Source of the DNA: Phaeosaccion multiseriatum
Taxonomy: Eukaryota > Ochrophyta, other classes
Assembly (NCBI GenBank): GCA_965112735.1
Contig: OZ218950.1
Location: 5,270,001-5,334,000, forward strand
DNA: 64,000 nt
Direction of reading: 5' to 3'
Shown here: positions 30,001 through 42,000 of the stretch, in pieces
Numbering within the stretch: the stretch's first letter is position 1
Layout of the letters: every line of letters begins with the position of its first letter
Made by a program: the position numbers and the translations under genes
Notes under the pieces: generated by a model
What the model saw: only the letters and a program-made list of their open reading frames with translations
What the model was told of the DNA's origin: nothing
Databases searched by the model: none

Positions 30001-33000
30001 GCCAGCACGGGAGGACGTGGCGGCATGCTGAGCCTGACGGCGGGCAGCGGCACCAGCGGCGCTGGCGGTCTGGTGCAGATGTATGCTGGTGTGAGCACGG
30101 TACTGACGGGCGGTGTGGTGAGCATCGGGGGCGGCGAGGGCCGCGCGTCCACGAGCGGGTCTGTGACTGTGCGCTCTCTGAACGCTGGCACGAAGGGTAC
30201 GAGTGGTCGTCTGGTGTTCAGCTCCGGCACGGCCAACTCCGGCAACAGCGGCGCCGTGCTCATCGGCAGCGGCGCCAGCACGGGAGGACGTGGCGGCATG
30301 GTGAGCCTGACGGCGGGCAGCGGCACCAGCGGCGCTGGCGGGTCTGGTGCAGATGTATGCTGGTGTGAGCACGGTACTGACGGGCGGTGTGGTGAGCATC
30401 GGGGGCGGCGAGGGCCGCGCGTCCACGAGCGGGTCTGTGACTGTGCGCTCTCTGAACGCTGGCACGGCTGGTACGAGTGGTCGTCTGGTGTTCAGCTCCG
30501 GCACGGCCAACTCCGGCAACAGCGGCGCCGTGCTCATCGGCAGCGGCGCCAGCACGGGAGGACGTGGCGGCATGGTGAGCCTGACGGCGGGCAGCGGCAC
30601 CAGCGGCGCTGGCGGTCTGGTGCAGATGTATGCTGGTGTGAGCACGGTACTGACGGGCGGTGTGGTGAGCATCGGGGGCGGCGAGGGCCGCGCGTCCACG
30701 AGCGGGTCTGTGACTGTGCGCTCTCTGAACGCTGGCACGGCTGGCACGAGTGGTCGTCTGGTGTTCAGCTCCGGCACGGCCAACTCCGGCAACAGCGGCG
30801 CCGTGCTCATCGGCAGCGGCGCCAGCACGGGAGGACGTGGCGGCATGGTGAGCCTGACGGCGGGCAGCGGCACCAGCGGCGCTGGCGGTCTGGTGCAGAT
30901 GTATGCTGGTGTGAGCACGGCCCTGACGGGCGGTGTGGTGAGCATCGGGGGCGGCGAGGGCCGCGCGTCCACGAGCGGGTCTGTGACTGTGCGCTCTCTG
31001 AACGCTGGCACGGCTGGCACGAGTGGTCGTCTGGTGTTCAGCTCCGGCACGGCCAACTCCGGGCAACAGCGGCGCCGTGCTCATCGGCAGCGGCGCCAGC
31101 ACGGGAGGACGTGGGCGGCATGGTGAGCCTGACGGCGGGCAGCGGCACCAGCGGCGCTGGCGGTCTGGTGCAGATGTATGCTGGTGTGAGCACGGTACTG
31201 ACGGGCGGTGTGGTGAGCATCGGGGGCGGCGAGGGCCGCGCGTCCACGAGCGGGTCTGTGACTGTGCGCTCTCTGAACGCTGGCACGGCTGGCACGAGTG
31301 GTCGTCTGGTGTTCAGCTCCGGCACGGCCAACTCCGGCAACAGCGGCGCCGTGCTCATCGGCAGCGGCGCCAGCACGGGAGGACGTGGCGGCATGGTGAG
31401 CCTGACGGCGGGCAGCGGCACCAGCGGCGCTGGCGGTCTGGTGCAGATGTATGCTGGGTGTGAGCACGGCCCTGACGGGCGGTGTGGTGAGCATCGGGGG
31501 CGGCGAGGGCCGCGCGTCCACGAGCGGGTCTGTGACTGTGCGCTCTCTGAACGCTGGCACGGCTGGGCACGAGTGGTCGTCTGGTGTTCAGCTCCCGGCA
31601 CGGCCAACTCCGGCAACAGCGGCGCCGTGCTCATCGGCAGCGGCGCCAGCACGGGAGGACGTGGCGGCATGCTGAGCCTGACGGCGGGCAGCGGCACCAG
31701 CGGCGCTGGCGGTCTGGTGCAGATGTATGCTGGTGTGAGCACGGTACTGACGGGCGGTGTGGTGAGCATCGGGGGCGGCGAGGGCCGCGCGTCCACGAGC
31801 GGGTCTGTGACTGTGCGCTCTCTGAACGCTGGCACGGCTGGCACGAGTGGTCGTCTGGTGTTCAGCTCCGGCACGGCCAACTCCGGCAACAGCGGCGCCG
31901 TGCTCATCGGCAGCGGCGCCAGCACGGGAGGACGTGGCGGCATGGTGAGCCTGACGGCGGGCAGCGGCACCAGCGGCGCTGGCGGTCTGGTGCAGATGTA
32001 TGCTGGTGTGTGAGCACGGCTACTGACGGGCGGTGTGGTGAGCATCGGGGGGCGGCGAGGGCCGCGCGTCCACGAGCGGGTCTGTGACTGTGCGCTCTCT
32101 GAACGCTGGCACGGCTGGCACGAGTGGTCGTCTGGTGTTCAGCTCCGGCACGGCCAACTCCGGCAACAGCGGGCGCCGTGCTCATCGGCAGCGGCGCCAG
32201 CACGGGGAGGGCGTGGTGGCATGCTGAGCCTGACGGCGGGCAGCGGCACCAGCGGCGCTGGCGGTCTGGTGCAGATGTATGCTGGTGTGAGCACGGTACT
32301 GACGGGCGGTGTGGTGAGCATCGGGGGCGGCGAGGGCCGCGCGTCCACGAGCGGGTCTGTGACAGTGCGCTCTCTGAACGCTGGCACGGCTGGCTCGAGT
32401 GGTCGTCTGGTGTTCAGCTCCCGGCACGGCCAACTCCGGCAACAGCGGCGCCGTGCTCATCGGCAGCGGCGCCAGCACGGGAGGTCGTGGCGGCATGGTG
32501 AGCCTGACGGCGGGCAGCGGCACCAGCGGCGCTGGCGGTCTGCAGATGCAGATGTATGCTGGTGTGAGCACGGTACTGACGGGCGGTGTGGTGAGCATCG
32601 GGGGGGGCGGCGAGGGCCGCGCGTCCACGAGCGGGTCTGTGACTGTGCGCTCTCTGAACGCTGGCACGGCTGGCTCGAGTGGTCGTCTGGTGTTCAGCTC
32701 CGGCACGGCCAACTCCGGCAACAGCGGCGCCGTGCTCATCGGCAGCGGCGCCAGCACGGGGAGGACGTGGCGGCATGGTGAGCCTGACGGCGGGCAGCGG
32801 CACCAGCGGCGCTGGCGGTCTGGTGCAGATGTATGCTGGTGTGAGCACGGCTCTGACGGGCGGTGTGGTGAGCATCGGGGGCGGCGAGGGCCGCGCGTCC
32901 ACGAGCGGGTCTGTGACTGTGCGCTCTCTGAACGCTGGCACGGCTGGTACGAGTGGTCGTCTGGTGTTCAGCTCCGGCACGGCCAACTCCGGCAACAGCG

Positions 33001-36000
33001 GCGCCGTGCTCATCGGCAGCGGCGCCAGCACGGGAGGACGTGGCGGCATGGTGAGCCTGACGGCGGGCAGCGGCACCAGCGGCGCTGGCGGTCTGGTGCA
33101 GATGTATGCTGGTGTGAGCACGGTACTGACGGGCGGTGTGGTGAGCATCGGGGGCGGCGAGGGCCGCGCGTCCACGAGCGGGTCTGTGACTGTGCGCTCT
33201 CTGAACGCTGGCACGGCTGGCACGAGTGGTCGTCTGGTGTTCAGCTCCGGCACGGCCAACTCCGGCAACAGCGGCGCCGCCGTGCTCATCGGCAGCGGCG
33301 CCAGCACGGGAGGACGTGGCGGCATGCTGAGCCTGACGGCGGGCAGCGGCACCAGCGGCGCTGGTGGTCTGGTGCAGATGTATGCTGGTGTGAGCACGGC
33401 CCTGACGGGCGGGGTGGTGAGCATCGGGGGCGGCGAGGGCCGCGCGTCCACGAGCGGGTCTGTGACTGTGCGCTCTCTGAACGCTGGCACGGCCGGCACG
33501 AGTGGTCGTCTGGTGTTCAGCTCCGGCACGGCCAACTCCGGCAACAGCGGCGCCGTGCTCATCGGCAGCGGCGCCAGCACGGGAGGACGTGGCGGCATGG
33601 TGAGCCTGACGGCGGGCAGCGGCACCAGCGGCGCTGGCGGTCTGGTGCAGATGTATGCTGGTGTGAGCACGGGTACTGACGGGCGGTGTGGTGAGCATCG
33701 GGGGTGGCGGCGGGCCGCGCGTCCACGAGCGGGTCTGTGACTGTGCGCTCTCTGAACGCTGGCACGGCTGGTACGAGTGGTCGTCTGGTGTTCAGCTCCG
33801 GCACGGCCAACTCCGGCAACAGCGGCGCCGTGCTCATCGGCAGCGGCGCCAGCACGGGAGGACGTGGCGGCATGCTGAGCCTGACGGCGGGCAGCGGCAC
33901 CAGCGGCGCTGGCGGTCTGGTGCAGATGTATGCTGGTGTGAGCACGGTACTGACGGGCGGTGTGGTGAGCATCGGGGGCGGCGAGGGCCGCGCGTCCACG
34001 AGCGGGTCTGTGACTGTGCGCTCTCTGAACGCTGGCACGGCCGGCACGAGTGGTCGTCTGGTGTTCAGCTCCGGGCACGGCCAACTCCGGCAACAGCGGC
34101 GCCGTGCTCATCGGCAGCGGCGCCAGCACGGGAGGACGTGGCGGCATGCTGAGCCTGACGGCGGGCAGCGGCACCAGCGGCGCTGGCGGTCTGGTGCAGA
34201 TGTATGCTGGTGTGAGCACGGTACTGACGGGCGGTGTGGTGAGCATCGGGGGCGGCGAGGGCCGCGCGTCCACGAGCGGGTCTGTGACTGTGCGCTCTCT
34301 GAACGCTGGCACGGCTGGCACGAGTGGTCGTCTGGTGTTCAGCTCCGGCACGGCCAACTCCGGCAACAGCGGCGCCGTGCTCATCGGCAGCGGCGCCAGC
34401 ACGGGAGGACGTGGCGGCATGCTGAGCCTGACGGCGGGCAGCGGCACCAGCGGCGCTGGCGGTCTGGTGCAGATGTATGCTGGTGTGAGCACGGTACTGA
34501 CGGGCGGTGTGGTGAGCATCGGGGGCGGCGAGGGCCGCGCGTCCACGAGCGGGTCTGTGACTGTGCGCTCTCTGAACGCTGGCACGGCTGGCACGAGTGG
34601 TCGTCTGGTGTTCAGCTCCGGCACGGCCAACTCCGGCAACAGCGGCGCCGTGCTCATCGGCAGCGGCGCCAGCACGGGAGGACGTGGCGGCATGCTGAGC
34701 CTGACGGCGGGGCAGCGGCACCAGCGGCGCTGGCGGTCTGGTGCAGATGTATGCTGGTGTGAGCACGGTACTGACGGGCGGTGTGGTGAGCATCGGGGGC
34801 GGCGAGGGCCGCGCGTCCACGAGCGGGTCTGTGACTGTGCGCTCTCTGAACGCTGGCACGGCTGGCACGAGTGGTCGTCTGGTGTTCAGCTCCCGGCACG
34901 GCCAACTCCGGCAACAGCGGCGCCGTGCTCATCGGCAGCGGCGCCAGCACGGGAGGACGTGGCGGCATGGTGAGCCTGACGGCGGGCAGCGGCACCAGCG
35001 GCGCTGGCGGTCTGGTGCAGATGTATGCTGGTGTGAGCACGGTACTGACGGGGCGTGTGTGGTGAGCATCGGGGGCGGCGAGGGCCGCGCGTCCACGAGC
35101 GGGTCTGTGACTGTGCGCTCTCTGAACGCTGGCACGGCTGGCACGAGTGGTCGTCTGGTGTTCAGCTCCGGCACGGCCAACTCCGGCAACAGCGGGCGCC
35201 GTGCTCATCGGCAGCGGCGCCAGCACGGGAGGACGTGGCGGCATGGTGAGCCTGACGGCGGGCAGCGGCACCAGCGGCGCTGGCGGTCTGGTGCAGATGT
35301 ATGCTGGTGTGAGCACGGCTACTGACGGGCGGTGTGGTGAGCATCGGGGGCGGCGAGGGCCGCGCGTCCACGAGCGGGTCTGTGACTGTGCGCTCTCTGA
35401 ACGCTGGCACGGCTGGCACGAGTGGTCGTCTGGTGTTCAGCTCCGGCACGGCCAACTCCGGCAACAGCGGCGCCGTGCTCATCGGCAGCGGCGCCAGCAC
35501 GGGAGGACGTGGCGGCATGGTGAGCCTGACGGCGGGGCAGCGGCACCAGCGGCGCTGGCGGTCTGGTGCAGATGTATGCTGGTGTGAGCACGGCCCTGAC
35601 GGGCGGTGTGGTGAGCATCGGGGGGGGCGGCGAGGGGCCGCGCGTCCACGAGCGGGTCTGTGACTGTGCGCTCTCTGAACGCTGGCACGGCTGGTACGAG
35701 TGGTCGTCTGGTGTTCAGCTCCGGCACGGCCAACTCCGGCAACAGCGGCGCCGTGCTCATCGGCAGCGGCGCCAGCACGGGAGGACGTGGCGGCATGGTG
35801 AGCCTGACGGCGGGGCAGCGGGCACCAGCGGGCGCTGGCGGTCTGGTGCAGATGTATGCTGGTGTGAGCACGGCACTGACGGGCGGTGTGGTGAGCATCG
35901 GGGGGCGGTGAGGGCCGCGCGTCCACGAGCGGGTCTGTGACTGTGCGCTCTCTGAACGCTGGCACGGCGGGTACGAGTGGGTCGTCTGGTGTTCAGCTCC

Positions 36001-39000
36001 GGCACGGCCAACTCCGGCAACAGCGGCGCCGTGCTCATCGGCAGCGGCGCCAGCACGGGAGGACGTGGCGGCATGGTGAGCCTGACGGCGGGCAGCGGCA
36101 CCAGCGGCGCTGGCGGTCTGGTGCAGATGTATGCTGGTGTGAGCACGGTACTGACGGGCGGTGTGGTGAGCATCGGGGGCGGCGAGGGCCGCGCGTCCAC
36201 GAGCGGGTCTGTGACTGTGCGCTCTCTCTGAACGCTGGCACGGCTGGCACGAGTGGTCGTCTGGTGTTCAGCTCCGGCACGGCCAACTCCGGCAACAGCG
36301 GCGCCGTGCTCATCGGCAGCGGCGCCAGCACGGGAGGACGTGGCGGCATGGTGAGCCTGACGGCGGGCAGCGGCACCAGCGGCGCTGGCGGTCTGGTGCA
36401 GATGTATGCTGGTGTGAGCACGGTACTGACGGGCGGTGTGGTGAGCATCGGGGGCGGCGAGGGCCGCGCGTCCACGAGCGGGTCTGTGACTGTGCGCTCT
36501 CTGAACGCTGGCACGGCTGGCACGAGTGGTCGTCTGGTGTTCAGCTCCGGCACGGCCAACTCCGGCAACAGCGGCGCCGTGCTCATCGGCAGCGGCGCCA
36601 GCACGGGAGGGCGTGGCGGCATGCTGAGCCTGACGGCGGGCAGCGGCACCAGCGGCGCTGGCGGTCTGGTGCAGATGTATGCTGGTGTGAGCACGGCTCT
36701 GACAGGCGGTGTGGTGAGCATAGGGGGCGGTGAGGGCCGCGCGTCCACAAGCGGGTCTGTGACTGTGCGCTCTCTGAACGCTGGCACGGCTGGTACGAGT
36801 GGTCGTCTGGTGTTCAGCTCCGGCACGGCCAACTCCGGCAACAGCGGCGCCGTGCTCATCGGCAGCGGCGCCAGCACGGGAGGGCGTGGCGGCATGGTGA
36901 GCCTGACGGCGGGCAGCGGCACCAGCGGCGCTGGCGGTCTGGTGCAGATGTATGCTGGTGTGAGCACGGTACTGACGGGCGGTGTGGTGAGCATCGGGGG
37001 TGGCGAGGGCCGCGCGTCCACGAGCGGGTCTGTGACTGTGCGCTCTCTGAACGCTGGCACGGCTGGTACGAGTGGTCGTCTGGTGTTCAGCTCCGGCACG
37101 GCCAACTCCGGCAACAGCGGCGCCGTGCTCATCGGCAGCGGCGCCAGCACGGGAGGACGTGGCGGCATGCTGAGCCTGACGGCGGGCAGCGGCACCAGCG
37201 GCGCTGGCGGTCTGGTGCAGATGTATGCTGGTGTGAGCACGGGTACTGACGGGCGGTGTGGTGAGCATCGGGGGCGGCGAGGGCCGCGCGTCCACGAGCG
37301 GGTCTGTGACTGTGCGCTCTCTGAACGCTGGCACGGCACGAGTGGTCGTCTGGTGTTCAGCTCCGGCACGGCCAACTCCGGCAACAGCGGCGCCGTGCTC
37401 ATCGGCAGCGGCGCCAGCACGGGAGGACGTGGCGGCATGCGTGAGCCTGACGGCGGGCAGCGGCACCAGCGGCGCTGGCGGTCTGGTGCAGATGTATGCT
37501 GGGTGTGAGCACGGCCCTGACGGGCGGTGTGGTGAGCATCGGGGGCGGTGAGGGCCGCGCGTCCACGAGCGGGTCTGTGACTGTGCGCTCTCTGAACGCT
37601 GGCACGGCTGGCACGAGTGGTCGTCTGGTGTTCAGCTCCGGCACGGCCAACTCCGGCAACAGCGGCGCCGTGCTCATCGGCAGCGGCGCCAGCACGGGAG
37701 GACGTGGCGGCATGGTGAGCCTGACGGCGGGCAGCGGCACCAGCGGCGCTGGCGGTCTGGTGCAGATGTATGCTGGTGTGAGCACGGCCCTGACGGGCGG
37801 TGTGGTGAGCATCGGGGGCGGCGAGGGCCGCGCGTCCACGAGCGGGTCTGTGACTGTGCGCTCTCTGAACGCTGGCACGGCTGGCACGAGTGGTCGTCTG
37901 GTGTTCAGCTCCGGCACGGCCAACTCCGGCAACAGCGGCGCCGTGCTCATCGGCAGCGGCGCCAGCACGGGAGGACGTGGCGGCATGCTGAGCCTGACGG
38001 CGGGCAGCGGCACCAGCGGCGCTGGCGGTCTGGTGCAGATGTATGCTGGTGTGAGCACGGTACTGACGGGCGGTGTGGTGAGCATCGGGGGCGGCGAGGG
38101 CCGCGCGTCCACGAGCGGGTCTGTGACTGTGCGCTCTCTGAACGCTGGCACGGCTGGCACGAGTGGTCGTCTGGTGTTCAGCTCCGGCACGGCCAACTCC
38201 GGCAACAGCGGCGCCGTGCTCATCGGCAGCGGCGCCAGCACGGGAGGACGTGGCGGCATGCTGAGCCTGACGGCGGGCAGCGGCACCAGCGGCGCTGGCG
38301 GTCTGGTGCAGATGTATGCTGGTGTGAGCACGGTACTGACGGGCGGTGTGGTGAGCATCGGGGGCGGTGAGGGCCGCGCGTCCACGAGCGGGTCTGTGAC
38401 TGTGCGCTCTCTGAACGCTGGCACGGCTGGCACGAGTGGTCGTCTGGTGTTCAGCTCCGGCACGGCCAACTCCGGCAACAGCGGCGCCGTGCTCATCGGC
38501 AGCGGCGCCAGCACGGGAGGACGTGGCGGCATGCTGAGCCTGACGGCGGGCAGCGGCACCAGCGGCGCTGGCGGTCTGGTGCAGATGTATGCTGGCGTGA
38601 GCACGGCTCTGACGGGCGGTGTGGTGAGCATCGGGGGTGGCGAGGGCCGCGCGTCCACGAGCGGGTCTGTGACTGTGCGCTCTCTGAACGCTGGCACGGC
38701 TGGCACGAGTGGTCGTCTGGTGTTCAGCTCCGGCACGGCCAACTCCGGCAACAGCGGCGCCGTGCTCATCGGCAGCGGCGCCAGCACGGGAGGACGTGGC
38801 GGCATGCTGAGCCTGACGGCGGGCAGCGGCACCAGCGGCGCTGGCGGTCTGGTGCAGATGTATGCTGGTGTGAGCACGGTACTGACGGGCGGTGTGGTGA
38901 GCATCGGGGGCGGCGAGGGCCGCGCGTCCACGAGCGGGTCTGTGACTGTGCGCTCTCTGAACGCTGGCACGGCTGGTACGAGTGGTCGTCTGGTGTTCAG

Positions 39001-42000
39001 CTCCGGCACGGCCAACTCCGGCAACAGCGGCGCCGTGCTCATCGGCAGCGGCGCCAGCACGGGAGGACGTGGCGGCATGCTGAGCCTGACGGCGGGCAGC
39101 GGCACCAGCGGCGCTGGCGGTCTGGTGCAGATGTATGCTGGTGTGAGTTCGGCTCTGACGGGCGGTGTGGTGAGCATCGGGGGCGGCGAGGGCCGCGCGT
39201 CCACGAGCGGGTCTGTGACTGTGCGCTCTCTGAACGCTGGCACGGCTGGCACGAGTGGTCGTCTGGTGTTCAGCTCCGGCACGGCCAACTCCGGCAACAG
39301 CGGCGCCGTGCTCATCGGCAGCGGCGCCAGCACGGGAGGACGTGGCGGCATGCTGAGCCTGACGGCGGGCAGCGGCACCAGCGGCGCTGGCGGTCTGGTG
39401 CAGATGTATGCTGGTGTGAGCACGGTACTGACGGGCGGTGTGGTGAGCATCGGGGGCGGCGAGGGCCGCGCGTCCACGAGCGGGTCTGTGACTGTGCGCT
39501 CTCTGAACGCTGGCACGAAGGGTACGAGTGGTCGTCTGGTGTTCAGCTCCGGCACGGCCAACTCCGGCAACAGCGGCGCCGTGCTCATCGGCAGCGGCGC
39601 CAGCACGGGAGGACGTGGCGGCATGCTGAGCCTGACGGCGGGCAGCGGCACCAGCGGCGCTGGCGGTCTGGTGCAGATGTATGCTGGTGTGAGCACGGCC
39701 CTGACGGGCGGTGTGGTGAGCATCGGGGGCGGTGAGGGCCGCGCGTCCACGAGCGGGTCTGTGACTGTGCGCTCTCTGAACGCTGGCACGGCTGGTACGA
39801 GTGGTCGTCTGGTGTTCAGCTCCGGCACGGCCAACTCCGGCAACAGCGGCGCCGTGCTCATCGGCAGCGGCGCCAGCACGGGAGGTCGTGGCGGCCTCCT
39901 GAGCCTGACGGCGGGCAGCGGCACCAGCGGCGCTGGTGGACTCGTGCAGATGTATGCTGGCGTGAGCACGGCCCTGACAGGCGGTGTGGTGAGCATCGGG
40001 GGCGGCGAGGGCCGCGCGTCCACGAGCGGGTCTGTGACTGTGCGCTCTCTGAACGCTGGCACGGCTGGTACGAGTGGTCGCCTGGTGTTCAGCTCCGGCA
40101 CGGCCAACTCCGGCAACAGCGGCGCCGTGCTCATCGGCAGCGGCGCCAGCACGGGAGGACGTGGCGGCATGGTGAGCCTGACGGCGGGCAGCGGCACCAG
40201 CGGCGCTGGCGGTCTGGTACAGATGTATGCTGGTGTGAGTACGGCCCTGACGGGCGGTGTGGTGAGCATCGGGGGCGGCGAGGGCCGCGCGTCCACGAGC
40301 GGGTCTGTGACTGTGCGCTCTCTGAACGCTGGCACGGCCGGCACGAGTGGTCGTCTGGTGTTTAGCTCCGGCACGGCCAACTCCGGCAACAGCGGCGCCG
40401 TGCTCATCGGCAGCGGCGCCAGTACGGGAGGACGTGGCGGCATGCTGAGCCTGACGGCGGGCAGCGGCACCAGCGGCGCTGGCGCTCTGGTGCAGATGTA
40501 TGCTGGTGTGAGTACGGCCCTGACGGGCGGTGTGGTGAGCATCGGGGGCGGCGAGGGCCGCGCGTCCACGAGCGGGTCTGTGACTGTGCGCTCTCTGAAC
40601 GCTGGCACGAAGGGCACGAGTGGTCGTCTGGTGTTCAGCTCCGGCACGGCCAACTCCGGCAACAGCGGCGCCGTGCTCATCGGTAGTGGCGCCAGCACGG
40701 GAGGACGTGGCGGCATGCTGAGCCTGACGGCGGGCAGCGGCACCAGCGGCACTGGTGGTCTGGTGCAGATGTATGCTGGCGTGAGCACGGTACTGACGGG
40801 CGGTGTGGTGAGCATCGGGGGCGGCGAGGGCCGCGCGTCCACGAGCGGGTCTGTGACTGTGCGCTCTCTGAACGCTGGTGCGGCCGGCACGAGTGGTCGT
40901 CTGGTGTTCAGCTCCGGCACGGCCAACTCCGGCAACAGCGGCGCCGTGCTCATCGGAAGTGGCGCCAGCACAGGAGGACGTGGAGGCATGCTGAGCCTGA
41001 CGGCGGGCAGCGGCACCAGTGGCGCTGGTGGTCTGGTGCAGATGTATGCTGGTGTGAGTACGGCTCTGACGGGCGGTGTGGTGAGCATCGGGGGCGGCGA
41101 GGGCCGCGCGTCCACGAGCGGGTCTGTGACTGTGCGCTCTCTGAACGCTGGCACGGCTGGCGGGAGTGGTCGTCTGGTGTTCAGCTCCGGCACGGCCAAC
41201 TCCGGCAACAGCGGCGCCGTGCTCATCGGCAGCGGCGCCAGCACGGGAGGACGTGGCGGCATGCTGAGCCTGACGGCGGGCAGCGGCACCAGCGGCGCTG
41301 GCGGTCTGGTGCAGATGTATGCTGGTGTGAGTACGGCTCTGACGGGCGGTGTGGTGAGCATCGGGGGCGGCGAGGGCCGCGCGTCCACGAGCGGGTCTGT
41401 GACTGTGCGCTCTCTGAACGCCGGCTCGGCCGGCTCGAGTGGTCGTCTGGTGTTCAGCTCCGGCACGGCCAACTCCGGCAACAGCGGCGCCGTGCTCATC
41501 GGCAGCGGCGCCAGCACGGGAGGACGTGGCGGCATGCTGAGCCTGACGGCGGGCAGCGGCACCAGCGGCGCTGGTGGACTGGTGCAGATGTATGCGGGCG
41601 TGAGCACGGCCCTGACGGGCGGTGTGGTGAGCATCGGGGGCGGCGAGGGCCGCGCGTCCACGAGCGGGTCTGTGATAGTGCGCTCTCTGAACGCTGGCAC
41701 GGCCGGCTCGAGTGGTCGTCTGGTGTTCAGCTCCGGCACGGCCAACTCCGGCAACAGCGGCGCCGTGCTCATCGGCAGCGGCGCCAGCACGGGAGGACGT
41801 GGCGGCATGCTGAGCCTGACGGCGGGCAGCGGCACCAGCGGCGCTGGTGGACTGGTGCAGATGTATGCGGGCGTGAGCACGGCCCTGACGGGCGGTGTGG
41901 TGAGCATCGGGGGCGGTGAGGGCCGCGCGTCCACGAGCGGGTCTGTGACTGTGCGCTCTCTGAACGCTGGCACGAAGGGTACGAGTGGTCGTCTGGTGTT

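Noticed and set aside
16377-30326. A 4,649-codon minus-strand frame, and similar ones at 37399-44292 and 44314-56292
   Set aside because: They exist because the unit has a stop-free antisense frame and is 3n long. They are Pro-rich shadows, and they change frame at the same indels as the sense strand. The sense frame alone runs into a sensible unique C-terminal region.
30339-37502. Programmed ribosomal frameshifting
   Set aside because: Dozens of shifts at different sites with no common slippery motif, confined to one segment, do not fit a programmed event.
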